Assembly (NCBI GenBank): GCA_003864495.1
Contig: ML133474.1
Span: 1,280,550-1,344,549 of the forward strand
Source of the DNA: Nemopilema nomurai
Taxonomy: Eukaryota > Cnidaria > Scyphozoa > Rhizostomeae > Rhizostomatidae
Length of the DNA: 64,000 nt
Direction of reading: 5' to 3'
Shown: in pieces, positions 1 through 13,100 of the stretch
Position numbering within the stretch: position 1 is the stretch's first letter
Layout: each line of letters begins with the position of its first letter
Position numbers and translations under genes: made by a program
Notes under the pieces: model-generated
The model's input: only the letters and a program-made list of their open reading frames with translations
Databases searched by the model: none
What the model was told of the DNA's origin: nothing

Positions 1-226
1 CATGATAAAGAATGCCGGAAAGGTCATCAAAATCTACCTTTTCATCAGTTACGACGGCAGAGAAAAGATGTACTGCATTCAGCAATCCAGAAACTCTCTA
101 AAACTATTTCATTTTCGCGTTTTTGACTAGGAGGTTATATTTTGTATCAGATATTTTTTTTAAGCTCATCTATACATGATACTTTCTATGAACATATAGA
201 ATAAATCGATTAATTTTCGACTTTAG

Positions 227-3200
227 AAAAAGATAGGCCATCAAATGGACAGGATGCTTCTGGCAATGGTCTTCCTAAGAAGAGCCTATTTTCTACTGAA
301 ATCAAAAGCGAGTTAGCGGCATTGCTAAAGCTGTCGACAGGAACTGGCCTAAACTCGTTATTCGCATATCTCATACCATTTACTACATTGCTTATAGTTG
401 GTCACAAGGGAAAAGTCTATCTTGCAGCTTTAGGGCTGGGCTTTTCTGTTTGCAACTTGACAGGAAATTATTTGGTAATTGGAATGACATCTGTTACCGA
501 AACCCTGTGCTCTCAAGCATATGGTGCGAAGAACTTTGAGAGATTTGGAATCGTAATACAGAGATCGGTCGTCATAACATTCGTATGCATTCTTCCATCA
601 TGTGCGCTTTGGATCAATGTTGAAGAAATACTTGTGTTCTTAGGACAAGACAAGAAAGTTTCACGGTTTGTATCTTATTATTGTCGGTGTTTTGAATATC
701 AAATTGATTCGCAAACCTGTTTTCGCACATTGTAAAAAATGGATTACAAGCATATTTAAGGGCAGCCAATCCTGAACCGAACTTTTCTGTTGAAACAAAG
801 TATCGTTTCCAATTTTCACCTAAAGCCTTCTACTCATGAAAATAAAATTTTAGCATTCATATGAGTGTCATTTAAGATAAAATTATCATTTATCTCAGGT
901 ACTGATAAAATTTCATCTGTTGTCTCTCATTTCCTAGACTCTGCAGCGAATTTTCAGTTTGCTATATTCCAGGCTTGATGGTAAGACTTTTTATAGGCTT
1001 GTGGTTCTAAAGAGGCTCGTTTCAATGTCGTTTGGCCGTTGGAATACTTTTGTCTTTCAATCCTTAATCTAACTTAGTATGATATAAATCGCTGATCCTG
1101 GACTATGACAATATCTGTCCTATTTTTTATTAATTTTACTCCGAATTTCATCTTTAAACATGTTTTGATGACCTTTTCTGTTGTTATTATGCAATTGATC
1201 TCAATCTTGGCAACCGCAGATTTATCTGAAATTCCACTGAAGAAATTCTTAATCATTCTTAATCCCTTCCTAGCAGGCTTTTCCTTTGTAAAGGTGACTG
1301 AATACGCCATGTAAAGCTTTGAACGCACTCGAAATACCTTGAAATCGCTAGCTATTGCGTAATTGTTTGGAGTAGCGTATTGTGTACACAGTGAGCATAT
1401 TCAGTTACGTTCACAAAAAATTACGATTGAGTCTGAACCAGAAGTCCAAAACAATGGACAATTCGTCACTAAGCCAAGAAGATGCTTATGTAGACAAGGG
1501 TTTGTCATGAAAAACTTGCTAACGATGCAAGGACCATTGGCTCGTAATGTAGGAAACCTTAAAACTTTTGTAGCCTTGTGTCTAATTAGTGAAAGGAAAA
1601 ATGCACGTCTAGCCTTCCTTTTGCAGTGTTTCATACTGTTCAATGTTCTAACAAGGTATCTGGCATGTCAGGCGAGTATACATAACGTCATTGTAATACA
1701 TTGTAAACATACATTGTAAACATATAATACATTGTACTCTTTGTTATATGTTACATACATGAGATATTCTACCTCTTTGTTAAAAGTCGAATTTCCTTTA
1801 GGTCCATCGAGAATGGCAATACCAAATGGCATTTTTAGCTTCCATACAAATATTTTTGCTAAGTTTAATGGCATATTTTACATACTTGCTTCGTTGCTTA
1901 AATCATGTCTACGTCTCTTGTTACAGGTTATTCTATACTTTTCATTCTTATTTACAGGGCATCACTTATCCAATTATACTTGGCTCATTCCTTGCCTTCG
2001 CGGTCAATGGAGTTTTCTGCTACCTCTTCGTCTATGCTTGGAACTTTGGAATTAGGTGACATACTTTTAGCATGTCTACACATTCCCTATATCAAAGCGT
2101 GCTTATGTATCATATGCCAACATTCAATACACAATAAAGATAGCTTAAGAAATGGAGAGTTTCTGTTTACTGTTGTTAGCTTTTTCTTAGCTGTCAGAAT
2201 ATAGATGAATAATGTGCTGTAAAAACCCAATAATAACCTAAAACTAATTAAAATTCTTCGAGATTTAAATTTCCATTTTCTTCCTTGCAGGGGTGCAGCA
2301 TTTGCGCTAAATCTGTCATATTTTTCGTTTTCCTTCTATGTTCTTTTTGTGATTTTCCACAACAAGCTTCACTATCATACGTGGCATGGTATGATTTCTG
2401 TTTTAATATAATTTTATTTCGTATAATGGCATAGTAAGATGCCATTTCACTGCTGTTATCATAATTATCATTTCTTGAATACTTTGAGCCTAGATCTTAT
2501 AAGAATGTTTTAATGATGTCCAAATGGACTGATTGACAAGTGGTTGCCACATTTTTTGTCATCTCCGCTTCCAATATACTTTTTCTTCTTGAACTGAAAA
2601 AAGAAGTTTGTGAATATCAAACTGCAAAATGATCATCAATCCTACCTATCTAGGCTTGTTTGTTTGTGGATTTTTTGTACCGCATGCAGGTGGAGTTTTT
2701 TGAGAACTTGTTTGTTAACAATTTGATGTTTAATAAACTCGCAACCCTTCTTTTTCTAACATTTTTTCTCAAATGTTTTAGGCTGGTCAAGAGAATGTCT
2801 ATTAGGCTGGAAAGAATACGTATTTCTTGCTGTTCCTGCATCCTCTATGATTATCTTTGAACATTTCCTTTATGAACTTGGCCTCTTTTTGATGGGTAAA
2901 TTCTTCTCTAATTTTGAACTGGAAGGTCTCTACTAGGGGCTAATAAAATCTATTAAACTAGGGTGTATTGAAATGATTTGCATATGTTTGAGGAAGGAGC
3001 TGCAACTTGAAGGGTCGTCAAGAACAAAAGTGGAATTAGAGCCAAGTTTATTTATGCACTTCAAATCAAGAGCTAGAAATTCTATGCCAGTGATACTTGC
3101 TTAAGTGCATGTATTCTTACAGCAATTAGTACCTTAAATCAAGCACACCTCAGTTTTACTTTATACTTGCCACTTTGTCACAAATGATGACAAGGATTCA

Positions 3201-6200
3201 ACAAACCAGGCAATGATCTTTAAAGCTTTCTGCTATCTTAGGAATGATCGGAAGAACGGAGCAAGCTACTGCGACTCTCTTAACAAACATTTCTGGGCTT
3301 ATATATTTTGTGAGTTACGACAAATTATCTTCGTATAGCTTCTGAGACAACAATTTTGGGTGGCTACATGTGTTTGGAAATTTCAATCAGCGAATTTACA
3401 AGAAATTTAATCATTAGAGAACGTATCATTTGATTCATTAATCTCTGTTTCTATTTTATAAGCACAAGTCTAATCTAATAAAAACTTCATGCCCTTTTAG
3501 GTTGGTGTTTGTTGAAACAAAAGTGACAAAAACAAATCCATCACTTCTAATGCAAACGAGAGTTCACTTTGCTATCTTATATGAAATCTATTGTCAGTTG
3601 ATGCATCTGCAGAAATTGCTTTATGCTACACGCAAACGTGTTCCTGAAAAATCTCACTTTGCTGCATTAAAAAATCAATTCCAACAATTTTATTTGGCAT
3701 TTGCAATTATTTGGCACTCAAAACAAATTCTTTTCTGACTAGTGCGGGCTCTTTTCTGGATCGATTCAATAATTGCATTACCCTGTTGTGCTGATATTTC
3801 ACTAATTTTGCCGAAGTTTGTGCATTTTTTTATAATTTCACTAAGGATCCGAACCAGAAATACACTAAAAATATAACTATATTTCCAGCTGTCGTTTGGC
3901 ATTTCTATTGGTGCTGCCGTCAGAGTTGGTACTTTTCTTGGAGAAGGGTATCCTCAGAGGGCAAAAGTTACAGTAAATGCTAGCTTGCTGATTTCAGGTA
4001 GCAATCATTTTGCTATAGGGGAGCTAAGTCGTCTTTTCATCCAGGAGTCTGGGAGTCAATCTACATACCTTTGCAATGTACCACTTTATGTGTATACGTG
4101 CTTCAAAGTTCTTTTTATAAGATGGCATTTCCCACTTGTTATATCCTGCTTCTATTTTATATTAACAACAGCACTTCCTACATTGCTATATGGATTGATC
4201 ACCAGTGCTTCCAAAGACCTGATTGGCTACTTATTCACCAATGACCGGTATGTTGTTGATGCTATTCTTCCTATCATGTTGCTTGCAGGTCAAGTGATTT
4301 ATTCAGTTACTGGTTTAAGTCAATAGATGCTGAATGTACCATTTTTGGGCATTTCTTCCCACGAGCAAGTGGCTACCCATATTAGAAACGTAAATAAAAA
4401 AGAGTATCTAATCAAGGGTTTATTTACATCTGCAAAAAAATTGAAAAGGATTAACTCTGCCGTTTACACAAAAGTTTTAAAACATTATACTGAAAATTCT
4501 CACTGTCAACTTCTCATAATTACGTTTCATACATATATTTTATCCTGTAAAGAGCTGTGGTAGAGATGGTATCAAAAGTTGTTATCTTAGTGGCTGTACA
4601 TCAGGTGTTTGATGGATTCCAGGTACCACTTTGTCAATAGTAGTTCTCTCCAACCCTTCAATCTATAATTGACCCTGCTTTAGTTTGTATCTTCATTTTG
4701 GCTTGTTCCACTTTGCGTATTATAAGTATTGTTCTAAACTTTTTCTTTTCTATTTCACTACCTCTTTATGGTGTTTAGAAGTTTTCTTTATTACTTCCTT
4801 TTTCAATACACTTTACACAAATGAAATTTCTTTGTACTTCCATGTCCTTTATTTGCTCTTCAAGTGGTCTGCATTTAGAGAGACTGCATGGTGTGCTTTT
4901 AGCGAGACTCATAGAAGCAGTTCTTCTACTTTGCATCAATTTTTTATTCCGTTCATATTCAGCTGCATCTATCCGACGCTCTCATTCTCCTTTTATCTCT
5001 GATGTTCTTCCAACCAGGGATACTAATCTATGTATCTATACATTCATATACAAAAAACTACATAGGTTATTACGTACAATATATAAGGTAACTAAGTTAA
5101 AATAATACAATTCGCTGAAAAAATAATTTTATCTTACAATTTAATATTATTATATTGACCAGTGTTATATCTATCTATATGTTCATGTACACAAATTCTT
5201 TTTAAAACTTTCTTTTATATTCTCATCAATTTTAGAAATCTTCTTGTTTTCTTTTGACCTTCTCTCAACCTTTTTTCAAGTTCCTTCATTTTCTCACATT
5301 CTTTGCATTTCTCTCATCTTCATCCAAGCAAACATTCGTTCTTCTTGTATCTATTTCAAATTACATCTTCATACGTTACATTGCTACTTTCATACTAACA
5401 CAGCTCTCTTGCCAAAGTTTTCTCAAACTGATCTCCAGGCCTAGTCTTGATTCCTTTTATTAACAGCTATAATTACATATAATTTATAATTTTCTTCACT
5501 TGTAGACAGTCTTAATGGGTGTGGCTCGTGGCATGGGATACCAAAGGCCAGCTGCATTGATCAATCTCGGCGGATACCTCTTCATTGCCACCCCACTGCT
5601 TCTAATACTGGTCTTCGAGGCCCATTTGGGTGTCTTTGGTAACAGGGTCATTTTCTATTCAAATTCAATTAATATTGAACCAGCTGCATTGAGGCAATGT
5701 ACGTGAAGCAGTATCAAGCTACTTGCACGTTGCAAATTACTTCTATTGTTTGCTTCCAGCAGTGAGAATAGCAGTGCTTGTGGCAGTCTTATTTCAAGTG
5801 AGTTGCAGTTTATCGTCGTCCAAAGATGATTTGCAATTAACTTTTATCAAATTAATAGTAGTTTACGATAGAGTTATACATTGCTATGATTCAATGTCCT
5901 GCTTCGAGTAAGAAGCTGCTCGAACAAGGGATGATATGAACACAAGCCAAGTCAGTTTTATGGCTTTTTCAAGGTAAAAATTACAGAAAAATTACGATGC
6001 ACTCTGGAAAAAGAGAGCGGCGATGCGGGCAAATGGTTTGACTTTGGGCAACGGCCTGAATACATGACCATTCTCCCGCATTCTCAACAAAATCATCTCT
6101 CGTTGCTTCACAAGACGTATTCTACAAAAGATCATTATTAGATGAAAGACATGCTATTTTGCACCAATAATTTTTTCTCTACATTCTGTTCCTCTATAGA

Positions 6201-7007
6201 TAACTCTTATTTAATGCGTTTCAAAAACAATATTGATCATCATTACCTTTTTATAAACCTTTTAAGGAGAAATTGAAGTCCCTTTAAGCAGTGTGAAATA
6301 TCTAGCAAGCTACTTAAAGTATGGATTTATACCATATCTTGTTTTATTTGATATTTAGAATCTGGGCCTTATCATTTTGCTTTGCAAGTCTGACTGGACA
6401 AAGCTATCGAAATTGGTAAGCCTTCCTCAGAAATGCTAATATTTCAGCATTGGAAATTGTCATAATTATAGAAGTTGAATATTAATTACCCATGGCTATT
6501 TCTAGAGCCGCTTTTACTTTACAATACCCTATATGAAAGAGTGGTCAAAAAGCAATGTAAATTCTGAAAAGACAACTTTTTACCATTAAATCTTGCCTAG
6601 GCAATGATGAACAACTGTGAATCTACAGAAAAGGAGCTTTGCGCAAATGAAGGAGATGCTTTGGAGTCAAAGACAGCCAAGTTATCCAGCAAAGGTGAGC
6701 ATTAAAATGTCTTCATTTGTTATTCTTGATAAGCCTAGAATAGAAGAATTTACTTTCAAACACCTTAGATGCCGATTTGCATGCACTCCCTCTCTCTATA
6801 ATGGGCTTTTCTTTTCCAGAGAGTGAAATATTTGGTCCAGCTGAAAGCGAGCAGTTATTGCCAGATGAAAAATCGGAGAAAATGCTGACAAATGATTCAG
6901 CAAAATCCCGACTCGAATTTAATGTTTTGACCAAAATTTTAGTTGCATGCTTTCTCTTTCTTTTGGTTGTCGTATCCTTGATGATAAGAATACAATTATT
7001 TCGGTAA
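227..7007 (+). CDS. MATE family transporter, copy A (5' partial)
   Basis: Predicted plasma-membrane MATE exporter (SLC47-like), expected to swap protons for organic cations. Exons 2-16: 227-665, 938-980, 1627-1671, 1958-2055, 2291-2388, 2782-2895, 3242-3309, 3889-3997, 4172-4247, 4553-4622, 5506-5638, 5760-5797, 6359-6415, 6601-6694, 6820-7007. All join in one open frame giving 555 residues before TAA. Exon 1 is not in the window; exon 2 starts in phase 1 as in the other copies. Family motifs: ETLCSQAYGA after TM2, GWSRECL in exon 7, GRTEQA in exon 8, AVRVGTFLGEG in exon 9, RGMGYQ in exon 12, SDWTKLS in exon 14. The last exon codes an acidic linker and a final hydrophobic helix, like TM13 of vertebrate MATE1. 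Intron 4 has a GC donor (1672). Positions matching human Glu273, Glu278 and Glu389 are Glu, Glu and Asp. Introns 3, 8, 11 and 13, each over 500 bp, hold nothing I recognise. Confidence 0.85.
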
Positions 7008-10000
7008 GGAAAATTTTGTTTACAGCCTTTTGAGAAGTTTAATTTGACGCAGAACCTAGTTTCGATTAGCTCTTTGATTCTTCTTTAGAAGACAGAAAAA
7101 TCATTGGCTTACTGGGTATTATCGCAAAGTTTATGTTTGTCTAGTTTAAAAAGAATTTTTCAATTCAGGGGATTATTTTTTAGGGGATTATGACGAAAAT
7201 TGTCAATTAAGCTTAGTCTGACAATTTTATACATGTGACAAAATGCGATCAATTTTGGTTTAGCATAAATGAGTTGATACATGGATTGGCTGTGTTTTTC
7301 TACTAGCATGGCTGTGATTATGGTGCCTTTGTCATGTTAGCTGTAAATAACTTTGTTCTCCCTTTTCACATTGAGATCTTTTACCGCCAAAGATTGTCAT
7401 TTAAAAAACTCTGCTTCTGAAAACTCTGCTAGCCTTTTCCGTCGGCACGTTAACAACGCTTAAAGAGTTCACAATAGAAGCTTTTTACAAAGGGAGGGCC
7501 TTGGGTCTTGTCAAGTTTCTGTTCTATGCTCTGTTTTGTCTATCATATCCCATGTTGAAGTAGAGACATTTGCTAAGAGGATATAAGAGGATATACGCTG
7601 GCAGGATACCAATAAGCCATCGCAATTTTTCAATTGCAACGTAAATGCTTGAAAAGTCTATTGGTGTAGTGCGCTTACTTTTAGCCAGTAGTGAATTTAT
7701 CAGTTACACCTAATGAGCATCGTTCCATTATCAACTTCGTTTATTATCATTTGTCATTCATTTGTAATTAGTCATCTCATACGAAATTGTTACAAAGGTT
7801 CTTTACGGAAAGCTCAAAGAAATCTTGCTATGATAATGTCATCATATGCAAACTTCTCAACGACAAAAACTACATTCATCTGTTGAAGACTCTTAGAAGT
7901 GAAAAAAATGACTTGTGCAACATTTCCACGAGCCTTCTTCAAGGGAACACTCGTTTCTGCATTCAAATGACCAAATGGAAGGTGAAAATAGTAAAGAGTT
8001 ACTTGAAAGTACTTAACAAAGAGCAAAAGTTCCCCTGGGGTAGAAACTAGTTATTCTAATCGATTGGGTCATTTGAAAAAGTATCACTTGGAGATTGGAG
8101 GAACGTATTGTTTACAGTTCAGCTCAGGGGTTAAATTGAATGAGTTGGGATGGGATTCTTGAACAACGGAGGCCTTATGGGTGTGGTCAGATACTAATAC
8201 CCTTGCTAAAGGGTCATGTTCATCGAGGCAGCCTTTAGCATTTCTTCTAAACGTGATGCCCATCCGTTGTTAAACCGAGCCAGTGCATGAAGTGGATTTT
8301 ATTGGACAGAGCATGCCATTATTATTCTTCAAGTAAGGTTTTCATTTACCTTTCTTGGCGTTTGCAAACCGCTTACGCTTGAGTTCTTTTGGCCTAGTCA
8401 TTGCGGAAGATCTTCTTTGTTGGCGGTTTTTCGTTTCAAATGCGCCACCATTATCTTCACAGTTTGATGACTTTCAACCGTTGTTGTGGAAGAAGAAGTG
8501 GATGTGTGCTCATCACAAGCCTGAAGCTTTGAAAATAGTTTGCCAACCATTTCTGCCTTTCCTGAGCCGTTTGAACCCTTTCTGAAGTTATGTAGCAATG
8601 AATATTTAGTTTGGCTTTTTCCACATTCCTAACTTATCACCAATATATATTGGACTCTTTCTTGTATTAACTTTCATCTAAAACTAATTTTGTAGCGCTA
8701 ATTCTTTAGTCCAGGAACGCTCCAACTAACAAGTTTGCCGATTCAGCAAATCGGCCTCCAACATTCATTTACTAAGCTTTTTTGTGACGGTGAATGTATA
8801 GCTGCTAGGACTTCGTTGAGTTTACGTGTTGTTTGCTTATTTTTCTTCAGATCTTCCTCCATCATCTTAGCACGCTTGTAATTTGTAACCATTTTGATAC
8901 ATATGTAGAGTACAATATAAAAGATCAAGGTATGATTGCAAGGAGTTATTTTCGTCTCCTAATGTCATACGTTTTTATTCTAGGAGACAGCAGAAGCCAT
9001 TGGATTCCCTCTCCCGTCCTGGGTAGAAGATTACCGTCTATCAGAAAATGCCAAATTGTTAAAATTCTCAATTTATGTAACAAAAGGGAGTAGATGAGAG
9101 TTGGGTCATTCGAGCAGAGGACAGAAAGAATGTATTCAGTGCAGCTTATCTCTCCTTCACCAAAGCGCCCAAAAATGCTATTGTAGTCCAAAGATGCAGG
9201 TCCTTTCTTCGCACGAAAGTCGCCCAATGCTGCCAAAAAATTTGAGCGTGCTACAGTTCTCAGGTCAAGTAAAGATTCAACTTAGAAATCTAATTATATT
9301 GAACTTAGTCCTCTTTTGCAATTTTAATATTATGGTCTAAGTGTAAACGAAACATTTATAAGGAATGGATTGAAGAGGATGTGGTGGCGTGTGAGGCTGA
9401 AAGTGAGCAGCGTAGCTAGAATAAAACATTAAACCAAGATTAGGCCACCCTTGATCAAAGCCCTGTTCAAGGTAACTTTGAAAGATATCACAAAGATATT
9501 TCACTGATAATTACAAAGGTATTTTACTGATAAAGGATCATTTTATGAGGGACTAGAGGTGTCTTCCATTGCTGCCAAGAACCACTGACAAATATCACTT
9601 ATCGGTAAACAATTTTGGAATGCCTTCTTGTTGAATGATAATGACATTAAGCATTGCCAAAATTAGAAGCTGAGGTTTCTTCGACCTTGACTCTGAATGG
9701 GTGAAACTTGTGTATGCGAATAGAAGCTAGCGAAACAGCGAGATTCAAACGCTAAAAATTTCCGAGGAAACCACACATACGCTAGACTTTGGTTACTTCT
9801 AAAAGGTTTTCCTTAAACTACTGGAAACATGACTGGTACATCGAAATGACGAAAACATTAGTCGAAAAAAAATCGGATGATGCATTTTACCATTGTTGAC
9901 AAAGATGCTAATCAAAGGAAAACCAATTTGGCAACCACAGCTGTTCCTAAATGAATCTTATGTTTATAACCTTCAACGATCACTTTCTCCTTTCTTTTGT

Positions 10001-10140
10001 GTTGGTATCGCGAACAGCATTGATGTTTTGAAGAGTTCCCGGATACTCGGACATCTAATTCTGATATCTACCAACTAGCGGAGCCAGTCAGTGTCTTCAG
10101 AATAACATATTGTAGCGTTGGAAATCAGCTTCATGCAGCG
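7008..10140. other. Spacer between MATE copies A and B
   Basis: About 3.1 kb with no recognisable gene, RNA or complete transposon. Short open stretches occur on both strands, the longest about 96 codons on minus at 8946-9236 and 86 codons on plus at 8833-9093. None shows a family motif, and they overlap each other. The promoter of copy B should lie at the right end, just upstream of its first coding exon at 10141; no clear TATA box was seen. Confidence 0.5.
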
Positions 10141-13100
10141 ATGGTCAAAAAAGGATTATCCGTCAATAAAGAACGAGGTATGTTTTGATACACTAAATAT
10201 AATCGGTTGTGAATCTTCTTTGCGATATTATTCAGATGGGCACTTTAGCAGCCACACCTATGAAGAAAAGCCGCAACTTGCTGTTTAATGCATGCAAAAT
10301 AGTGTAACTGAATTTATGCACATTTGCTAGGGTATCTTTGGCTAAAGACATTTGCTAAATTGTCACATTTTCCAAAGTTTGAAAGGGATGTTCATTAGAC
10401 GTTAAACAGCCAATCAAGCACTTGTCTTATAATCCTCTAGTGTTTTCTATCCGCAATAGGTTTTTAGTTTTTTTTTCAGTTTTTAGTCTTTTTCCGTCGT
10501 TTGCCTAGTCTTAAGAAAATGCCATACGAAAAAGCATACCCGATGTATCTAGCTAATGCAGAGGCCTATTCGTTGTACGCTGAATCAGGTGACTTAGACA
10601 GAGAAGCATCACAACAATTCATTGTTATTGCAGAGTGATCCGTTCTGAGGGTTGAAAGGTCTTGCTTTACTAGTGCATATTAACCAGTTATTTGAACACC
10701 ATTTTTTGTTATAGATTCAAGTCAAAGTAATTCCTTGATCATTGAACCATAATGGTTAAAAGCTGAATTTTTTTACCCATGATTGCAGTTGGGTACAAAT
10801 ATTATTGTCTAGCTTTTAAATGCCTCTTTTTCTGAGGATGATTAAAGCAACCCACAAAATGGCCTAACAAGCTTTCTTTTCAACGACAATTCTCTTTGTA
10901 TTTGAGTTGCACCACAATTAAAGATTGCATTCCGATTCTTCACGGTGGTTAAATCTTTCAATGTTAATCTTGCTTTGGTGCAAGTGAAATCTCCGCCTCA
11001 TACGAATCTCATGCTTTTCAAAAAACGAAAGGTCTTCTGTTCAAAGCTTGAATTGCTTTTATCTCTATCTAATTTTAAAATTTTCTAATTTTGAATTTGG
11101 AATTCTTCATCCGAATGATTGTAGCTTACGCAAAATATGGGTCTAGAATTTCCCTCCCTTTTTAGATTGAATTTTTGCTCAGGTCTGAAGGTTGATTGAA
11201 TAGTAAAATTAGAAATTCAGTACACGATCTCATCTCGAAATCAAAATTCAAAAACTTGTTACAGATTTAATCGCTTAAGGATTGAAAACTAAGACATCTG
11301 ATGATATATCTTTTTGATGACAAACCTTTTTTGTACCGCATCAAGCAAGAGTTTTGCTTTTATTTTCAATCGAATACTTTATTCTAAATTGTGATATTTC
11401 TTGAACGTTTCATCCGTGAAAAAGGAAGGAAATAGCACTTGAGTGCCATCTAAAGCATAATCGTTTATATTGTGCAGTCGATGCCTTCTACAAACCTCCG
11501 TTTTCTGTCAACATAAGGTACGATTCCTCCTCCCCCTCGGAAAGTTTTGCAGCCCGCATTCACGACGCTTGTCCGTCGGCGATAAAATGACACGTGACCT
11601 GTAGAACTCAACTGACCGTCTTGTGAGTTTTGACATTCGCAGAATAATCTGCAATTTATGTCTTCATAAATGTGCATTACTCATGCTAAGTGAGTGCTAA
11701 TGATAACGTCGAATCCATGCGACGAACATAAATGTTTCAATGGGAGGCATGCAAGGGCTGAAAGGTACTGGATTGAAAGAGGGTTTCCTATGCTATCAAT
11801 AATTAAATAGAAAATTTATTGATATCAGTAAATTGAGATATCAACCTACGTTAAAGAAGCCTCATTAGCTCCCTGTGTCACTTCGAATGCTTATGTGCAG
11901 TCTATGGAACACATTTGTAGGTCTCTTTGTATCGCAATAGCTCTTTCTCATAACATTTCAACAGTCCAGGCTGTATTTCTCATCAACCGGAACCGTCCAC
12001 AAAGTCGCACTGTTCCTTTCCGATTCCTAATTTAACACTGTTTCGTGATCTTCTCTTAATAACCTCAATAATAATCTTCAAATGGAATTGATTGACCCAC
12101 CTTATCATGTGTAGTTTGCATTCAATGGTATCTGTTTCTTTGGGTAGAGCAATGACCACTTGTTCCTTAAAGTGTTCAGGTATTAATATGCTGCAGTAGA
12201 CTCCTTTCATTATCTCTTTCATTGGTTTTTAAATATCAAAATCATCCAGTGTTATCACTTCTCTCAAGTTCTCATCTGGTGTAGCTGCTATAATCAGGTA
12301 GTAGAAAAAGATGATTTGAGAAAAATTTGCTGCTGTTCAAAGGCTTGTTCTTTTCTTTTCAAAAACTGGAAAATATTCTGGAAAAGATGCATTAACCTTC
12401 TAGCGCAATGGTTAGCGCAATGGTCGATAAAATAGTTTGCCTGAAAGCCTTTCAGTGAATATATTTTTATTCGTAGACATTTTTTCAACCAAAGAAATTA
12501 AGGCAAATGGCAAGCCAACCTTCAGCAAAAAAGACAAAACACGTTTCGCTGACATCAGAAATGAGTCAAAAGAATTGATCAAACTGGCTTTTGGAACAGG
12601 TCTCAACTCGTTCTTTGCATTCTTCATACCAGTATCCACTGTGCTTATTGTTGGACACATGGGAAAGGTCTACCTTGCAGCCATTGGACTGGGCATTTCT
12701 GTGTGCAATTTGACAGGAAATTATTTGGTAACTGGAATGACATCTGTTACCGAAACCCTGTGCTCTCAAGCATATGGTGCGAAGAACTTTGAGAGATTTG
12801 GAATCGTAATACAGAGATCGGTCGTCATAACATTCGTATGCATTCTTCCAACATGTGCTCTTTGGATCAACATCGAAAAAATCTTCTTGCTATTAGGCAA
12901 GATAAGACAGTTTCACAGTAGGCCCTTCAATGTTTTCTTTGGTTTTCTTAGCATTTTCAGAAAAATAATTTGCAAAGCTATCACATACAGTTTTAAACGC
13001 TTATAAAATAGTACACCATTCAGCAAAATATTCGATATAAACTTTAATCTTCATATTGGAAGCTTTATGTGTCGCATGTTTCTGATTGCCTTTATTTCTA

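Noticed and set aside
1105..1314. Open frames inside intron 3 of copy A on both strands
   Set aside because: They lie between well-defined MATE exons, have no family motif and overlap each other; chance frames in AT-rich intron.
8398..9236. A multi-exon gene on minus between copies A and B
   Set aside because: Three short frames could be strung together, but no splice sites or family similarity supported it.
12388..12430. tRNA-like or SINE A-box (AGCGCAATGGTTAGCGCAAT)
   Set aside because: Only a short A-box-like stretch, with no B-box or cloverleaf following.
12437..13006. A 189-codon frame as a single-exon protein
   Set aside because: It starts at TTG in the intron and ends past the exon 2 donor; the true exon is 12477-12917, with a one-base deletion near its end.
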